NCBI GenBank assembly: GCA_037783545.1
Contig: JBBELK010000937.1
Coordinates: forward strand, 310,001-374,000
Length of the DNA stretch: 64,000 nt
From: Henricia sp. BOLD:AAB3569
Taxonomy: Eukaryota; Echinodermata; Asteroidea; Spinulosida; Echinasteridae
Reading direction: 5' to 3'
The translations under genes were made by a program, and so were the position numbers. Each line of letters begins with the position of its first letter. The first letter of the stretch is position 1. Below, piece after piece: positions 61,037 to 64,000 of the stretch. The notes under the pieces are model-generated. The model saw only the letters and a program-made list of their open reading frames with translations. It searched no databases and was not told where the DNA came from.

Positions 61037-61922
61037 GTGTTCCGACGAACTTCAAATTTTGCATGCTCCAAACTCTCTATATTGCGCACTTGTCCTAACA
61101 AATTGACAGACTTTCGCCGGGAAATGGCAGAGAAATTTCAAAGTTTAGGGAAAACTGGGTTGGGGCTTCCTGACTGCTCACGCAAACCGTGGCTGTCTGT
61201 ACACACCTCTTTGGTGTACCCCGGAGTCGTGCGCATGCTCAGTCCTTCGGACTGTCGTTGACGCACCCCAGTTTGGCTCGGCAATTTGGTCAAAGTGTGG
61301 TCCAAACGTCGGCAAATTTGGAGGTCGAAAAATGTTCCGACGAACTTCAAATTTTGCATGCTCCAAACTCTCTATATTGCGCACTTGTCCTAAACAATTG
61401 ACAGACTTTCGCCGGGAAATGGCAGAGAAATTTCAAAGTTTAGGGAAAACTGGGTTGGGGCTTCCTGACTGCTCACGCAAACCGTGGCTGTCTGTACACA
61501 CCTCTTTGGTGTACTCCTGAGTCGTGCGCATGCTCAGTCCTTCGGACTGTCGTTGACGCACCCCAGTTTGGCTCGGCAATTTGGTCAAAGTGTGGTCCAA
61601 ACGTCGGCAAATTTGGAGGTCGAAAAATGTTCCGACGAACTTCAAATTTTGCATGCTCCAAACTCTCTATATTGCGCACTTGTCCTAAAAAAATTGACAG
61701 ACTTTCGCCGGGAAATGGCAGAGAAATTTCAAAGTTTAGGGAAAACTGGGTTCGGGCTTCCTGACTGCTCACGCAAACCGTGGCTGTCTGTACACACCTC
61801 TTTGATGTACTCCTGAGTCGTGCGCATGCTCAGTCCTTCGGACTGTCGTTGACGCACCCCAGTTTGGCTCGGCAATTTGGTCAAAGTGTGGTCCAAACGT
61901 CGGCAAATTTGGAGGTCGAAAA

Positions 61923-62181
61923 ATTTTCCGACGAACTTCAAATTTTGCATGCTCCAAACTCTCTATATTGCGCACTTGTCCTAAAAAAATTGACAGACTT
62001 TCGCCGGGAAATGGCAGAGAAATTTCAAAGTTTAGGGAAAACTGGGTTCGGGCTTCCTGACTGCTCACGCAAACCGTGGCTGTCTGTACACACCTCTTTG
62101 ATGTACTCCTGAGTCGTGCGCATGCTCAGTCCTTCGGACTGTCGTTGACGCACCCCAGTTTGGCTCGGCAATTTGGTCAAA
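61923..62181. repeat. 259-bp monomer with 37-bp deletion and seven-A run, copy 3
   Basis: The junction reads GTCAAAGCGTTCCGACG, so the deletion is the same but one base differs (T to C). The unit has a seven-A run, the anchor at its start is mutated (AAATTTTCCGACG), and GATGTACTCC replaces GGTGTACTCC. It lies outside the 4624-bp duplicate, so the deletion type has spread by at least one other event. Confidence 0.85.
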
Positions 62182-62771
62182 GCGTTCCGACGAACTTCAA
62201 ATTTTGCATGCTCCAAACTCTCTATATTGCGCACTTGTCCTAAAAAATTGACAGACTTTCGCCGGGAAATGGCAGAGAAATTTCAAAGTTTAGGGAAAAC
62301 TGGGTTGGGGCTTCCTGACTGCTCACGCAAACCGTGGCTGTCTGTACACACCTCTTTGGTGTACTCCTGAGTCGTGCGCATGCTCAGTCCTTCGGACTGT
62401 CGTTGACGCACCCCAGTTTGGCTCGGCAATTTGGTCAAAGTGTGGTCCAAACGTCGGCAAATTTGGAGGTCGAAAAATGTTCCGACGAACTTCAAATTTT
62501 GCATGCTCCAAACTCTCTATATTGCGCACTTGTCCTAAACAATTGACAGACTTTCGCCGGGAAATGGCAGAGAAATTTCAAAGTTTAGGGAAAACTGGGT
62601 TGGGGCTTCCTGACTGCTCACGCAAACCGTGGCTGTCTGTACACACCTCTTTGGTGTACTCCTGAGTCGTGCGCATGCTCAGTCCTTCGGACTGTCGTTG
62701 ACGCACCCCAGTTTGGCTCGGCAATTTGGTCAAAGTGTGGTCCAAACGTCGGCAAATTTGGAGGTCGAAAA

Positions 62772-64000
62772 ATGTTCCGACGAACTTCAAATTTTGCATG
62801 CTCCAAACTCTCTATATTGCGCACTTGTCCTAAACAAATTGACAGACTTTCGCCGGGAAATGGCAGAGAAATTTCAAAGTTTAGGCAAAACTGGGTTGGG
62901 GCTTCCTGACTGCTCACGCAAACCGTGGCTGTCTGTACACACCTCTTTGGTTTACTCCTGAGTCGTGCGCATGCTCAGTCCTTCGGACTGTCGTTGACGC
63001 ACCCCAGTTTGGCTCGGCAATTTGGTCAAAGTGTGGTCCAAACGCCGGCAAATTTGGAGGTCGAAAAATGTTCCGACGAACTTCAAATTTTGCATGCTCC
63101 AAACTCTCTATATTGCGCACTTGTCCTAACAAAATTGACAGACTTTCGCCAGGAAATGGCAGAGAAATTTCAAAGTTTAGGGAAAACTGGGTTGGGGCTT
63201 CCTGACTGTTCAAGCAAACCGTGGCTGTCTGTACACACCTCTTTGGTGTACTCCTGAGTCGTGCGCATGCTCAGTCCTTCGGACTGTCGTTGACGCACCC
63301 CAGTTTGGCTCGGCAATTTGGTCAAAGTGTGGTCCAAACGCCGGCAAATTTGAAGGTCGAAAAATGTTCCGACGAACTTCAAATTGTGCATGCTCCAAAC
63401 TCTCTATATTGCGCACTTGTCCTAAAAAATTGACAGATTTTCGCCGGGAAATAGCAGAAAAATTTCAAAGTTTAGGGAAAACTGGGTTGGGGCTTCCTGA
63501 CTGCTCACGCAAACCGTGGCTGTCTGTACACACCTCTTTGGTGTACTCCTGAGTCGTGCGCATGCTCAGTCCTTCGGACTGTCGTTGACGCACCCCAGTT
63601 TGGCTCGGCAATTTGGTCAAAGTGTGGTCCAAACGTCGGCAAATTTGGAGGTCGAAAAATGTTCCGACGAACTTCAAATTTTGCATGCTCCAAACTCTCT
63701 ATATTGCGCACTTGTCCTAAACAAATTGACAGACTTTCGCCGGGAAATGGCAGAGAAATTTCAAAGTTTAGTCAAAACTGGGTTGGGGCTTCCTGACTGC
63801 TCACGCAAACCGTGGCTGTCTGTACACACCTCTTTGGTGTACTCCTGAGTCGTGCGCATGCTCAGTCCTTCGGACTGTCGTTGACGCACCCCAGTTTGGC
63901 TCGGCAATTTGGTCAAAGTGTGGTCCAAACGCCGGCAAATTTGGAGGTCGAAAAATGTTCCGACGAACTTCAAATTTTGCATGCTCCAAACTCTCTATAT
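62772..64000. repeat. Right-end monomers with CCTAACAAAATTG/CCTAAACAAATTG and CGCCGGCAAATTTG
   Basis: The last units carry variants rare elsewhere: AAACGCCGGCAAATTTG (near 63043, 63339 and 63930), 296-bp length from an inserted base in the A run, and GGCAAAACTGGG or GTCAAAACTGGG. The array continues past the window with no sign of a boundary. The larger number of private changes here may mean the edge of a homogenised zone is approaching. Confidence 0.6.

Larger units (their letters stand above)
58870..61500. repeat. Segmental duplicate, copy two (partner about 53950-56900)
   Basis: Same order of rare monomers as the partner but one unit shorter. A private change is GTACCCCGGAG near 61220 (partner CCCCTGAG near 56595). 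The segment between the two copies (about 57.4-58.5 kb) resembles the 2361-bp block found at 38-43 kb. Confidence 0.85.
1..64000. repeat. Satellite DNA array, about 295-bp monomer, 214 anchor copies
   Basis: The same unit recurs head to tail in one orientation over the whole window, interrupted only by four SINE-like inserts. The anchor ATGTTCCGACG (or a one- or two-base variant) is found at 262, 557, 852 and so on to 63955, 214 times by my count. Most spacings are exactly 295 bp; minority spacings are 294, 296, 297, 280, 265 and 258-259 bp. Adjacent monomers usually differ at only a few positions. Both window edges cut through a monomer, so the true array is longer. Such arrays are typical of eukaryotic heterochromatin evolving by unequal crossover and gene conversion; the chromosomal location cannot be read from the sequence. 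I do not recognise the satellite family. Confidence 0.98.

Noticed and set aside
262..63989. Recurring open frames of about 62, 68, 70 and 73 codons on both strands in nearly every monomer
   Set aside because: They overlap each other in several frames and on both strands, and their period is not a multiple of three. Substitutions fall without codon bias, none has a recognisable domain, and fusions to 110-208 codons arise only where one-base indels or the SINE happen to join frames.
1..64000. CRISPR array or bacterial repeat
   Set aside because: The repeat unit is continuous 295-bp DNA with no short repeat/unique spacer alternation and no cas-like genes, and a tRNA-derived SINE with target-site duplication is eukaryotic.
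1..64000. 5S rRNA or snRNA tandem gene cluster
   Set aside because: The period would suit a small-RNA gene cluster, but I see no 5S internal control region or conserved 5S or U-RNA sequence in the monomer on either strand.

Overview
The window is one uninterrupted block of tandem satellite DNA with no protein-coding gene I can support. A monomer of about 295 bp (about 48% GC by hand count of positions 3601-3895) is repeated head to tail in one orientation from the first base to the last. Using the ATGTTCCGACG motif (or its mutated form) as an anchor, I count 214 copies, from 262 to 63955. Both ends fall inside a monomer, so the array is longer than 64 kb. The short open frames on both strands are by-products of the repeat. 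Because 295 is 1 modulo 3, every frame shifts at each monomer, and substitutions follow no codon pattern.

The only non-satellite DNA is a tRNA-derived SINE-like element found four times (bodies 44114-44408, 46458-46752, 49095-49377 and 52607-52901). Each copy has a degenerate A box, a perfect B box, a T/C/G-rich central segment, a 3' stem-loop, an (ACA)n tail and the same 12-bp target-site duplication ACCCCAGTTTGG. The four bodies look identical apart from tail length and sit at the same monomer position. They are therefore best read as one insertion later multiplied with its satellite surroundings.

Layout. From 1 to about 41 kb several monomer haplotypes are intermixed (ACACATCTC versus ACACACCTC, CATGTTCC versus CATGCTCC, GCCAACCCTGG versus GCAAACCGTGG). 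Local higher-order duplications occur here with units of 590, 885, 1180 and 1768 bp, and longer-range duplicates lie 4427 and 5602 bp apart. From 38.1 to 42.7 kb there is an 8-monomer (2361 bp) duplication. From 43.1 to 53.7 kb lies the SINE-bearing higher-order repeat. From 53.7 to 64 kb are monomers with 30-bp and 37-bp internal deletions, again duplicated as a block. Right of about 41 kb the array is fixed for several variants that are mixed on the left.

Organism. This is eukaryotic satellite heterochromatin (centromeric, pericentromeric, subtelomeric or interstitial; the sequence does not say which). The SINE central segment resembles conserved domains I associate with invertebrate and other metazoan SINEs, so I lean to an animal, perhaps a marine invertebrate, with low confidence. 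No gene system is present. The most interesting content is the mutational history recorded in the array: hairpin-associated deletion, SINE insertion into the deleted monomer type, then amplification of the composite.
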